Positions 1 to 9,435 of a stretch of 26,426 nucleotides of DNA are shown here, in pieces. The translations under genes were made by a program, and so were the position numbers. How positions within the stretch are numbered: the stretch's first letter is position 1; every line of letters starts with the position of its first letter. The notes beneath the pieces are model-generated. The model was not told where the DNA came from, ran no database searches, and saw nothing but the letters and a program-made list of their open reading frames with translations. Source of the stretch: Gnetum montanum (Eukaryota; Streptophyta; Gnetopsida; Gnetales; Gnetaceae); the NCBI GenBank assembly GCA_015680685.1, contig MNCI01023634.1, forward strand, positions 183,400 to 209,825, read 5' to 3'.

Positions 1-269
1 TAGCAACCACACAACAAGAGAACACCCAGTGGTTGACAGCTAATCAAGAGAGCAACCCACCAATATGCATGGAACTAACTTGGGGAACAACTTGCAACCA
101 CAACAAAAGCATAGACACATTGGAGTATGAGTGTCACCAACTTCCAACCCTTAATCTAAAAAAATCATTTGGGAGAAGTTGGACACTTCTAAAAAATTCA
201 AATAAGCGCTCATTATTTTGGATCTCTCCCTTTCAATTCAGTCATGGGGGAGATGGCCACCTATGCTGA
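1..269 (+). pseudogene. C-terminal tail of gag-protease polyprotein (copy 1, 5'-truncated by window)
   Basis: The readable frame (from about 33) matches the last part of the copy 2 protease frame at 25690-25930. Shared words include ICME, CQLP, LNL, GRSW and LLKNSN versus LLRNSN. I recognise no domain in this tail; in ordinary gypsy elements the reverse transcriptase would start about here. Many differences between the copies leave the protein words recognisable, which suggests the tail was once under coding constraint. It ends near the purine word TCATGGGGG at 242-250. The upstream protease lies outside the window. Confidence 0.6.
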
Positions 270-2122
270 TCATTTGAGGCCCTCAGTTCTTTTAAGTTTT
301 GTTTTACACATTTTTGTTTTACAAATTTCTTTAACTTTTCTTGTTTTTATTTTACAACATCATTTATACTTTTTCTTTTATTTGTGTGTGTCTTACCCAT
401 TTTGTTAAGTTTGTCACCAAATAAGTACTCTTAATGATGGTATGAACTATTTTCTATTGGTTGCCAATGTTTGGATTTTACCTTTAAGTAATGATGTTGA
501 TACTAAGGTATGGCTCTTTTGATATAGCAAGTAATGAGTCCACTTCATCCATACATCCATAAAATTCTATGGTCTCTCTTGGCTTGGAACTGTACAATCC
601 CTTTCTTCAAAATAATAGGAACTATCAACGAATTGGTGACTGGGCATTTTTCAAACTAAGGAAGGACTCAAGGATTGAAAAGGGTGTGGCTTCAAGGGAA
701 CTTGATGCATTTGTGTTGGCCATTCTCTTGGGTGCTTGGATGTTTTCTTCTTGAGTTTTCTTACCATTCTGACATTACTGCATTATTGGGAAGCTGAGCC
801 AATCAAAATAAAAATAACAAAGTATTTGCATGGTGTGGTTCTCACGCATAAACACAAAAACAAAAAACAAAAAAAAATAGTGAGAATTCAAAGCACACCC
901 CTTAGACAAAATAATCTTCTGGGCTACAAGCACTAGTTATGGAACTAAAAACATGTTCTCTCTAACTAAGGCCCTTTCTTGCTTCCTACTTTTTCCTCCC
1001 TTGTTTTGTCAGAATGGTGGTGGCTCTTCGAGGGATGTATTCTTGTTACTTCAAGTGGATGGATTGGCCAAATGCATTAATGCGAAGTCACTGGATGTGG
1101 TTTTTTTGAGGTCATATTTGGAATGGGATCTACTAAGTCATATTAATCATTAAATACACAAGGGGCTATACACCACTTTGTTCTTAAGATTCCATTCCAT
1201 CCTCTTCTTTCCATCATTCTTTCTCCATTTTTCACCTCATTGCCGGTTGTATCATTAGTATATATATTTTGGTTGACGCATCGTTTTCTTTATGGTAAAT
1301 TCTTGTGGTTAAGACTTTAACTCTTGTTCCAAATGACATTCCCAGAGCCTATGGACTCTTTGAATGTGGGGTTGTCAGGGCATTAAGGGCATGAGCTTGC
1401 TTTGGGGAGCACCCACTGGCATTCCTATTTGGTGCACCAGTTAAATTCTTTCCCTTAACATTTTTGCAATCAACTCTATTTTGTTCATTTTCATCTTGAC
1501 ATCCATTTCATTGACATTACAGTTGTCTCTTTTTCTCCATCTTCCTCATTTCTTTTCTTTTTCCATTCTATCGCTACCGGAGGTTCGCTCTTAGTCATGG
1601 GGGTCCTGACCCAATTTTTTTCGATTTTCTCCTAACCCCTACACCTTCGATAGTCACCAATATTATATCTCCAGAATTTGCAATCAGCCATACCACAACT
1701 CACCCAATGGACCTTTCACTAAAGCAAGGTATCAACTGCATTGTGATTCATTTACCCTTGCTAATATAAGATTGTGTTGTGTGTGCAAATGGCAATCATA
1801 CAACAACGGATTGGAACTGGAGGGAACACTTAGAATGGATCAGTGCTAAAGCAGTTATGCAAGGAACAAGATTGATGGTGCGCTCACAGATGAAAAACGA
1901 TAGGTGAAATCTTGGCATTGGTAGCAACAAACTTCTTTCTTTCTCTCTCTCTCTTAGCTACCAAATAAGGCTGGATGTCAAATATACAAAGTGTTCACTC
2001 TTGTTGTCATGAACACCAGTTTTGTCATGTTTTGTAATGATGATCCGTTCACATATCATCCCATTCACCATTAGTTTGATTTAAGTCATTAATCCCATAC
2101 CTTCCCAATATTTTTTAAGGAA
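270..2122 (+). other. Non-coding 3' internal spacer of copy 1
   Basis: About 1.85 kb without a convincing reading frame. It opens with a T-rich tract (290-380) built of words such as TTTTGTTTTACA, also seen in copy 2 at 25950-26040. A stretch near 630-747 is well conserved with 26313-26426. A CT-rich run lies at about 1928-1954 and a second TCATGGGGG word at 1595-1603. Short ORFs here have no domain signature and are treated as chance. Nothing resembling reverse transcriptase or integrase motifs was found. Confidence 0.6.
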
Positions 2123-2156
2123 CTCGAGGACGAGTTTTTATTCAATCATGGGGGTA
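2123..2156 (+). other. Polypurine tract region next to the 3' LTR
   Basis: The word CTCGAGGACGAG (2123-2134) often occurs just upstream of the 3' LTR in plant Ty3/gypsy elements. It is followed by TCATGGGGGTA (2146-2156), immediately before the LTR start TGATG. The G-run plays the part of the polypurine tract that primes plus-strand DNA synthesis. Confidence 0.7.
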
Positions 2157-2162
2157 TGATGG

Positions 2163-2249
2163 GACGCGATATCGCATGGCCGCGATATCGCGTCTTTCCC
2201 TGCGATATCATGTACGCAATATCGTAGCCCGTCGCTAGTTCTATAAATA
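2163..2249 (+). promoter_or_regulatory. Copy 1 U3: GCGATATCGC palindromes and TATA box
   Basis: Within about 70 bp lie two near-perfect palindromes of the type CGCGATATCGC (around 2165 and 2181) plus decayed relatives (GCGATATCATG, GCAATATCG). TATAAATA follows at 2242-2249. The decayed ones differ mainly by C/T or G/A, in line with methyl-cytosine loss. The U3 is therefore unusually short, about 110 bp including the TATA region. Confidence 0.65.
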
Positions 2250-2417
2250 AGAGTCAGCTCTCCCTTGTTTCTCCATCTAGATCTAGCTCTTAGCCAAAAT
2301 CTTGCCATTTTTCCATTCCAAAGTTAGAATAATTTCCATGTGCCCGTAGTAGGAGTCCCAAAATGAACGGATCATTATTCGAGCAATTCTGTACTTGAGC
2401 ACACAATTGTGTATAGC

Positions 2418-2423
2418 AATAAA
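2418..2423 (+). terminator. AATAAA polyadenylation signal in LTR (copy 1)
   Basis: AATAAA lies about 170 bp after the TATA box and sits at the same place in the copy 2 LTR (22024). It probably marks the end of the R region. Confidence 0.5.
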
Positions 2424-2959
2424 GACAAAATTTTGGATAAACCTTGTAGTGCATGGACTAAGCTAAATAGGACTTAATTATTATTAATTTTTTAAATGCT
2501 TTCTTAAGGATTTAATCTCTCTTAACCCTCAACTCTCATAGTTAAGTGCATTTAGTATGACCACTTCGAGCACGTACGTTACACTTGGTAATCCCAGTAA
2601 CGAATAGCGTTTGGTAATCCCAGCAGTGTTGCATTGGTTTAGGGTGTGAAATGGCAAGTAGGAACAGATACTAATGCTAGGGTAATTAAGGCTTAGTTAG
2701 TTAAATTTAGTTACTTAGTCTCTTCACCGTATCCCTCATTAGCATAGGTGATAAAAGAGAAAAGATATAAAAATAAATACCTCAAACTCACTTAACCATA
2801 CAACCATGACAAATACAAGTGAGTTTGGGAGGACAATGACTGATTAACCTTAGGTGTTCCATAAGGCATGTAGGCACTTAGTCTATGGAGTTCGACCGGA
2901 TCGCATGTGCAATGCTCGTATTCGTATGGTTAAGTGTAGGGGTACCTCGCCACTCATCA

Positions 2960-4430
2960 ATTGGTCCCTCTTTGTTGATGTTTTGAGCATTGACTTGAGA
3001 GACATCAACAAAGATTGCAAAACACTGCCATAGGTCCATCACCAATGGTTCCTCTTTGCACTTGATTCCATAGCTTTCGAACCATGTCAAAGAGTCTTTG
3101 TGATGAAGAAATAAGTTATGATGAAATGACATGGGATAAAGGCTACATTTGGTTATGAGGAAATGATCATAGGAGTTAGCAATGATTTCCATGTGTTGAC
3201 ATCATGGCCATCATAAGGGAGTGACATGTTTATTAATTAGGGTAGTCTTCATGCTTTTTACTTCAAAGTGTTCGTTACTTGGTAATGTTCTTGAGGAACC
3301 AACACTTCACTCCAAGGTTTCTTTAAGCATTAGGATTCCCTCTTTGTTTATTTAGAGCTATTGGTTTATCTTTTAGTCTTTGTTGGTCTTTTGGCTTCTT
3401 GGCAATCTACTTTTCCTACCTTTTTTATAGGGTGAAACCTTCATTATGTTTCATTGCCAAGGATAGATTTGATTATGTTTTCTCATTGAATAAGATGTGT
3501 TACATTCAACGAACTTGATGGTGGAGCATGACAAAGGATATGTCACATGGCCACAATGCATGAGTTGCAAACATAGGTCATCATTTTTGTTTAAGATAGG
3601 AAGGTTGTAATTAGGCTATAGGATTGGATGTATGGAGTAATGCAAGTGATGCAAAATAAAAATTCTTAGTATGGTAGGGCAAGCTAATTGAATCTCATGC
3701 ATTGAGATCACAAGGTAACTTGCTTCCATAATGAGTTGCACCTTCACGATGACTTCAAGCTTTATCTTGCAAGCAGAAATCCAAGAAAATAAGAAAACAA
3801 GAAAAATAAAACATGTCATTGTAATTCATTGTACAAGAATACATGAGATAACTAGCAAATCATAGGCCACCATAGGCTATTATTGTTACAACATAGAGAG
3901 GTGCATGCGATGTGCATCAGATTTACAAAACTTGTAGTTCATTTGTTGTGCCAAACAGAGAGAGATAGAGAGAGCCTATAGGCTTGATTGTTATACACCA
4001 TTAGATTTATCAAAATTAGTCATTTGTTTCAAACCTATCAATAATGGTAAACAACACTACAAGCAAACATGTGAGTGTTAGATGCAACCAGGGGTAAGTA
4101 ATGGTTTTGATGTTACCTTGCAAGAACTTGATGATGTCTTGAGTAAGCTTAAGTTATAGCAAGGAATTGGGTTTTATGTGTTTTATCCTTACCATCATGA
4201 TTTAGATGGGAATTTTGAATAAGGAACCTTTTGTGATGTTTCTGTATTCAAGGTTAATGGTAATCAGGTTACATTAGGATATTAAAGTTGCATGGTAGAA
4301 TGGTTCCAAGGCTTAAGATTTGAAGGTTTTAAGGTCAACTTAGCCTAACAACATCACGAGAGGGGCTTATTATGGCTTTGACGCTAGTTGAGTTTGCTTC
4401 TCATCCTCTTAGCTCAATCCTACATGACAA
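2960..4430. other. Unassigned sequence after copy 1
   Basis: About 1.5 kb of AT-rich DNA with no recognisable coding, LTR or terminal-inverted-repeat structure. Only a short GA-rich tract (about 3956-3975) stands out. It is the flank into which copy 1 inserted and could contain a decayed LTR of the older middle element, but I found no matching partner at the other side. Confidence 0.5.
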
Positions 4431-5080
4431 CATAAGCACATCAAGTGACACCTATATGATATAATGGTTAACCAATGTCAAAACAATGTAAAGTACTCTA
4501 GTGATAATGCATAGATGAGTCAAAACACATTACAGTAATGATCAAACAATGTTAAGCATGGTTAAAAAAAGGCTACAAGAGGTAGGTTAAGATAAATAAG
4601 TTGAAATAAAGGCTAAGTTGTGTAAAATGAGGCCAAATGACAGTTAAACCCCATCTAATAATGTCAAACATGATTAAAATATAGTCAATAAAGGCCATCT
4701 AAATGCCAAACAACATGGAATGAAGCCAAATGATAGTTAAATGATGATCAAGTAAGATCAAATGAAGATCCAACCCTATCAATGATGTTTTGGATGGTTA
4801 AACAAGGTTACACTCATGTTCGATGGTATTAGTTGATGTCAAATCAAGTCAACTAAGGTTAAATGATGCAAAATGATAGAAAAATTTGATGAAATTAGGG
4901 CCAAATGATGCTAAAATGATGAATATGAAGCCAAATGACACCAAATAATCTAACAATAAAGGTTAACAATGTATAACAAGGTCAAAATAAGTTAAAACAC
5001 AATAAAACAAGGCCAAACCTATCAAGGTGAAAAACATGGGGATAAAACATAATCAATACTAATTAATTAGGTTCATATTT
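4430..5080. repeat. A-rich, T-poor degenerate short repeats
   Basis: Variants of GCCAAATGA recur (near 4630, 4725, 4902 and 4930) together with AAATGATG, GGTTAA and AAGGTCAAA words. The plus strand is strongly purine/A-rich. No regular period could be fixed by eye. A similar A-rich stretch lies at 15930-16050. Both lead into the same box, TTTTAGGCCTTAGCAG. Confidence 0.45.
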
Positions 5081-5082
5081 TT

Positions 5083-5107
5083 CTATTTTTAGGCCTTAGC
5101 AGCTCAT
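5083..5107 (+). repeat. Direct-repeat box, left copy (partner at 16064)
   Basis: The word TTTTTAGGCCTTAGCAG followed by a near-identical ATGGT segment recurs at about 16064-16088. The two copies bracket the tandem array and the multi-exon pseudogene. It may be a remnant of a terminal repeat or a shared untranslated segment; neither is proved. Confidence 0.4.
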
Positions 5108-5209
5108 GGTGGGAAGCTATAGGGTCAATGGAGGAGTTTGTACACCTGGGGAGGTCATTTTGAGGTTGTTTGGAGGCAAAAACAAGGCTTCTTTCAAAAG
5201 CTATGCTAG

Positions 5210-7400
5210 CAATCATCAAAACTACACTAGTCAACATAGTTTTGGTAGGCCTAAATGTAATTTCTATTGAAATGTGAATTTGAAGGTCTATTAGAGCAAG
5301 TATTGAATTTTTGTAGTCTAGTTAATAGTGTAGTGGACTGGGAGGGGAGATTGGTTAACTTTGGCACTAGTTTGACCCTTTGAAAACATCAAATATTACC
5401 AGAAGATGAAAACTATGCTAGCTAGTGTAGGTTTCTTTAGCTCCAACATATTTTATATGAAAACTTTATTTCTAACATCTTAGGCTTAGAATTCTTGTTC
5501 CAACAATCTTCAAGGTAGTGTAGGGATGCCAGGGTTCTAGAATGGTCACTTGAAAGCCAAGATGAATGGTTGAAGTGTAGTTTGAAGCTTGGAACCCTAA
5601 AACTATGTTGGCTAGGGTAGCTTCCTCTAGTTCCAGCATGGTTTCATGGGAAAAGTTGATTTGTGGCATCTAAAAGTTAAAATTTATGCTCCATTAGCTT
5701 CTTAGGGTAGCATAGGGATATTAGGGCTATAGACTAGTCATGTAAAAGCTCAAAAGAAGTCATTGAAGGTGGAGCTTGGGGTCTTGAATACCAAAACTAC
5801 ACTGGCCAATGTAGTTTTGGATGGCCCCAGCATAGTTTGATAAAACCTTATCTTTTCATGATCAAAACAAGGTCAAATGATAGCTAGTCCAAGGGTTTTA
5901 AGATTCTAGGCCTTTTTCAAGTCTCAAGCTATTCAAAGTACTATGGAATAGTTAACTCTACTCATGAAATTAGAACTATGTTGTCTAGTGTAGTTTTGGT
6001 CTTCTCTCACATAATTTTATTGAAAAATTGACTTTTAAGTGGTTTAGAAGGTTAATTGACTGAGGTCTCAAACTCTTGGGGTTATTGGTGCTCATGGCTA
6101 GGGTTTAGGATTAGAATTGTAGGTCATCAAATCCTTGATATGGCCATCTCCCCAAAAAATACATTGGCTATCTTAGTTTTGGGAGGCTCCATTGTAATTT
6201 TGCTACAAACTGGGATTTTCATGCTCAAATCAAGGTTAGATGGCATTTGGTTTTAAGAATCAAGGTTCTAGACTTTCCCATGCCTCCCTAGCCAAATTTT
6301 AGATTATTCTGGGTGTGGCTGGGCCATTAAAGTTGCCTTGGAAATCAAAACTATGTTGGCTAGTGTAATTTTGATCTCCCTTAGTGTAGTTTCAAAGGAA
6401 TCTTAATTTCTAGATAGTTTAGGAAGTTAATCAACCAGTTTGTGGGCTTCTAGGATCACTGGGATCTATGGCCAAGGTTTAGGCTTACATTTGTTGGTTT
6501 TGAATGTCATTGAAATCTTGATATGGTCATCTCCCACAAAACTATACTAGCAATAAAGTCATTAAGCACAATGAAAGAAATAAAGATTAAAACATACAAG
6601 ACTTTCTTTATCTCTAATTATCATATTCAAAATATACAAAAAATAATTAATGAAATAGTTTGCAAGGATGGTTACCATGAAAAAAAGGATTAATCATAAA
6701 AATAATTTAAGGTAAATATAAAGAAGGGAAATGATGAAAAATTATCAATATATTTTCTTCTATATATTTATCATTAGAGGTTGATTTGACTAGTTAGTGG
6801 TCCAATTTTGAGTTTTCTCAGGAAAACTATGTTGGGACCACATTGGCCAGCATCATTTTGGTCATGCCTAGTGTAATTTTGAGGTTGAAATGAGTTTTGA
6901 CTTGTTTTTGTCTTGTTGTTTAGCATCCCAATGTTAATGGGGGTTCCAAATAGGTTTGAAGGCTAGGATGCATCACTCTGAAGGCTATGAAAGGCTCAAT
7001 TGATTTTCATGATGTTCAAACTTCAGGAAACTATGCTAGTTAGCATACTTTTGTGGTCCCTCAATGTAGTTCTTGAAGAATCATGGATATGAGCATATTT
7101 TAGTAGGTTTTAGAAGGTTTCCAGGCTGCCGAATGCTTCGAATAAGTTTTGGGACTTAGTGTGGTCATTTTGGACTCAATTGGAAGCCTTCTTAGTGTTG
7201 AGAGTTTCTATTCCCCATTAAACTATGTTGGCTAGCATAGTTTTACTTAGCCAATGTAGTTTCTTAAGAATGACTCGTTTTGGCTATGTGTTGGTCATTC
7301 TTGATGTTTAAGGCTTTTCAATAATCATAGTTGGTTTCTAGTTTTAGTATGAGGCTCTTTTGACTTTAATTACTTAAGTATGGACAATTATGAAATGGGT
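5210..7400. repeat. Diverged ~190-bp tandem repeat array (about 11 units)
   Basis: A core resembling AAAACTATGTTGGCTAGTG followed by TAGTTTTGG starts at about 5218, 5409, 5599, 5793, 5973, 6156, 6347, 6538, 6823, 7028 and 7219. Spacings are 180-205 bp except one of 285 that contains an AT-rich insertion. The core is an imperfect inverted repeat (AAAACTA ... TAGTTTT). Each unit also carries a second half-core about 40 bp on (for example AGTGTAGTTTC, then a GAAAA/TTGATTT segment). Units are strongly diverged, so the array is old. Tandem repeats of this size are typical of untranslated regions of Tat/Ogre elements and of satellites. Confidence 0.75.
6545..6775. other. AT-rich insertion inside the ~190-bp array
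   Basis: This stretch is almost only A and T, without the array core, and it breaks the regular spacing (285 bp between cores at 6538 and 6823). It may be an insertion or an extremely decayed unit. No terminal repeats are clear. Confidence 0.4.
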
Positions 7401-7883
7401 TTTGATAGTGGTTAAGGCTTGGAATCCATTTCACGACTTATTTGGGAATTAATCCTAAAGAAGTTTTGGGTGGAGGTTGTAAATCCCATTGCATTGGAAT
7501 TTTTGTTTTTCCACTTGGGAGGTGCCTAGTGGGGCCCACCTAAGCTTAAATGGTTTTTTGGTTCAAAACTTTCCACCAACCTAGCATAGTTTCAACTTTC
7601 CTCTAATGAACTTGGAGTTCACTATGAGTGGTATGGGTGTTTGGGAAAGGTGCTTGGATTACCAGCTCATAAGTGTGGGAATACTTTCCACATTACACTT
7701 TTACTGAAATCAATTCCCCTAGCTCATCTTATGAAGGCAACACTTGAAATCACGGTTTTTCCATCAATTTTGGCTTCCATCCCATCCATCCTTTACATAT
7801 TTTTACTAGAACTCATTAAGGATCAATGCAACTATAAAGAAGATGTAGGAGCTTTCAAGATTTTTTGTAAGTGCTTGCCCAAG

Positions 7884-8008
7884 ATGTCCAAGTTAAGAGC
7901 ATCCACAAGAGAAAACCTAGCCCTAGAGGAGGTAGATATTGATCCAAAGGGAATCTCCAATCTACCACGACCTCTACTTGGAGAAGGTTCATCAACTATG
8001 ACTACAAG
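7884..8008 (+). pseudogene. Exon 1 of the phosphatase-like gene
   Basis: It opens ATG TCC AAG and encodes about 41 residues starting MSKLRASTRENL, with no in-frame stop. The donor site is AAG|GTACC at 8009. The exon ends with two bases of a codon that the first base of exon 2 (9320) completes, so the frame passes straight into the phosphatase domain. The open frame extends further upstream to about 7641, so the start codon is a choice; I took the ATG that begins the hydrophilic, protein-like stretch. The 1.3-kb intron that follows is T-rich, as plant introns are. Confidence 0.55.
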
Positions 8009-9319
8009 GTACCTTTTCCTAGTTGTTTTTTCTAAATTTCTAGCCCAGAACCTAGGTGTTTTATGTTGGCTAGGCTTGTATGTTGAATGGCATTTTTTTT
8101 TTTTGAGTGGTTTATATGTTGTATTTGGGTTGTGGCAAGGTGTTTGTGGTGTTGTTTTGGCCTTAGGGCTTGCCCATGCTAAGTACTAAATTTTTATTAT
8201 GCCTTCTTCTATGCATTTTCACTATTTTTTACAAAAAAGCAACACAACTTTTTGGTTTTTGAATTCATGGGGTTGTTATTTGTTATTTATCAACCAAATT
8301 GGTAGTTGAATCATTGATTTCTAACTTATGGTTAATTTTTTATGAATTTTTTGTAAGTTAGTACATAGCGATTTTTTAGTTTTTTACTGTTTTACCCCTT
8401 TGAAATTCGTAGTGTTGACACTTGAAAATTTTTTTTTCTAGAAACATCCCAACTTCCTAGTGATTCTTAGGACTATGCAAGAGGGTTTGGCATCAGTTTT
8501 GAATTTTTAAAAAATTATTCATATTTTTTCCAGTGTTTTTCTTATAGCTGTTTTTCTGCAAACAAGGTTTTCCATAGAATTTCAAAGTGGTTCCAGGTTG
8601 TTGTATGAATTTTTCTAAGCCTAAAATTACAATGTTGATGTTAAATCTTTGTTAAATTTTATACATGTGAAATGTCTAAACTTAAAGAAAAAATTTGGTA
8701 ACAACTTGTCATTTTTTGTTGGTGCAAACTGCCTTGTATAGTGGCATTTTTTGTTGTTGAAACTACAAACCTCCCAAGCTATACAACCAATGTTGGTATA
8801 GTTTTGGGATTTTTTGATAATGTTAAAAGTTCCTAAAGGTCATTTATATGTTGTATTTTCATTTCCAATAGCTATTAGAAATTTTTCCAAAAACTTTTTA
8901 CTAGCCTTCCTAGAGTTTTCACTACAACTAAGTTTACTGTAAACTAGGATTCCTAGTCAAAATTTTGTTAATCTTAGTTGAAATTTTTGTCATTTTTTTA
9001 TGTTTTTTTGGTTGTTGTTTAGATATGTTACTGGCTTGCTCACATAGTTTCCATGTTTAATAAAAAATTTTATAATTTTTCATGCATAATTTGGCTATGT
9101 GACCATCATTATTGTTAATAGGCTATTTGGTTTTGCTTAAAGTTTATGTGCAAAGTGTCCATGATTTGAGTTTTGAATTTGATTATTTTGGTTTGATATT
9201 TGGTTATCTCGATTTAGTATGATAACGTCAACATTATATTTATTGTTTTTCTTGTTAAGAGTCATTGAATTTGGTTTATTACTACGTAAAGTTATAATGG
9301 TCATCATTTGATGGTGTAG

Positions 9320-9434
9320 GGCCTTTTTGAAGCCCATCTTAGTGGTCATTGAGTTGGTTGGGCTATTGTGCTACATACACACACTAGGATCCAACACCCC
9401 ATTTGCTGATATGATTTTGGATCATGATTGTCTT
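9320..9434 (+). pseudogene. Exon 2, first part: N-terminal half of FCP1/NIF-like phosphatase domain
   Basis: After the acceptor GGTGTAG|G, the frame encodes a stretch with KPILVVIELVGLLCYIH. Plant FCP1/SCP-like HAD phosphatases have the pattern K-LLVLDLNGLL at this place; the nucleophile Asp is Glu here (codon 9351-9353) and the next acidic/Asn position is Val (9357-9359). The family dephosphorylates phosphoserine, for example in the RNA polymerase II C-terminal domain. This copy would be catalytically dead even without its stops. The coding sequence breaks at the N at 9435 and resumes at 11941. Confidence 0.65.
9385..9434 (+). repeat. 50-bp exact direct repeat, left copy, ending at an N
   Basis: These 50 bp are identical to 11891-11940. 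The left copy ends at the N at 9435 and the right copy starts just after the N at 11890. The geometry (sequence, 50 bp, N, insert, N, same 50 bp, sequence) points to two contigs that overlap by 50 bp with another contig wrongly placed between them. Confidence 0.9.
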
Positions 9435-9435
9435 N

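Larger units (their letters stand above)
1..2959 (+). mobile_element. Athila-like LTR retrotransposon, copy 1 (3' part only)
   Basis: The segment ends in an LTR (2157-2959) preceded by a polypurine tract, and begins inside the coding tail that follows the protease in copy 2. Positions 1-747 align with 25664-26426 by eye along their whole length, in the same order and strand. Between the coding tail and the LTR there are about 1.9 kb with no trace of reverse transcriptase, RNase H or integrase. The 5' half lies outside the window, so the target-site duplication cannot be tested. The LTR is clearly diverged from the copy 2 LTR (roughly four positions in five agree by eye), with many C-to-T differences here, as expected of an old methylated copy. 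Confidence 0.85.
2157..2959 (+). repeat. 3' LTR of copy 1 (803 bp)
   Basis: It starts TGATGGGACG and ends CTCATCA, so the ends form the inverted repeat TGATG/CATCA. It aligns end to end with 21748-22721, including palindromes, TATA box, AATAAA and the 'GGTAATCCCAGTAACG' words. It is about 170 bp shorter than the copy 2 LTR, mostly because it lacks duplicated blocks that copy 2 carries at about 22100-22320. The sequence upstream is element interior and the sequence downstream is not, so this is a 3' LTR. Confidence 0.88.

Noticed and set aside
569-1153. Three short ORFs in the copy 1 spacer
   Set aside because: No domain words and no splice or start context; the part alignable to copy 2 (569-747) is conserved as DNA but not clearly as a frame.
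2960-2980. ATTGGTCCCTC after the copy 1 LTR as a decayed primer-binding site, which would make it a 5' LTR
   Set aside because: Only TTGG and a few scattered bases match the tRNA-Asp site, while the upstream side has a polypurine tract and element interior; a 3' LTR explains all of it.
2878-3192. 104-codon minus-strand ORF across the LTR end
   Set aside because: It crosses the LTR boundary into unrelated flank and has no domain-like sequence.
7641-7883. Upstream extension of the exon 1 reading frame
   Set aside because: The frame is open, but its hydrophobic composition is unlike the following exon and it runs back towards the repeat region; probably 5' untranslated or chance.
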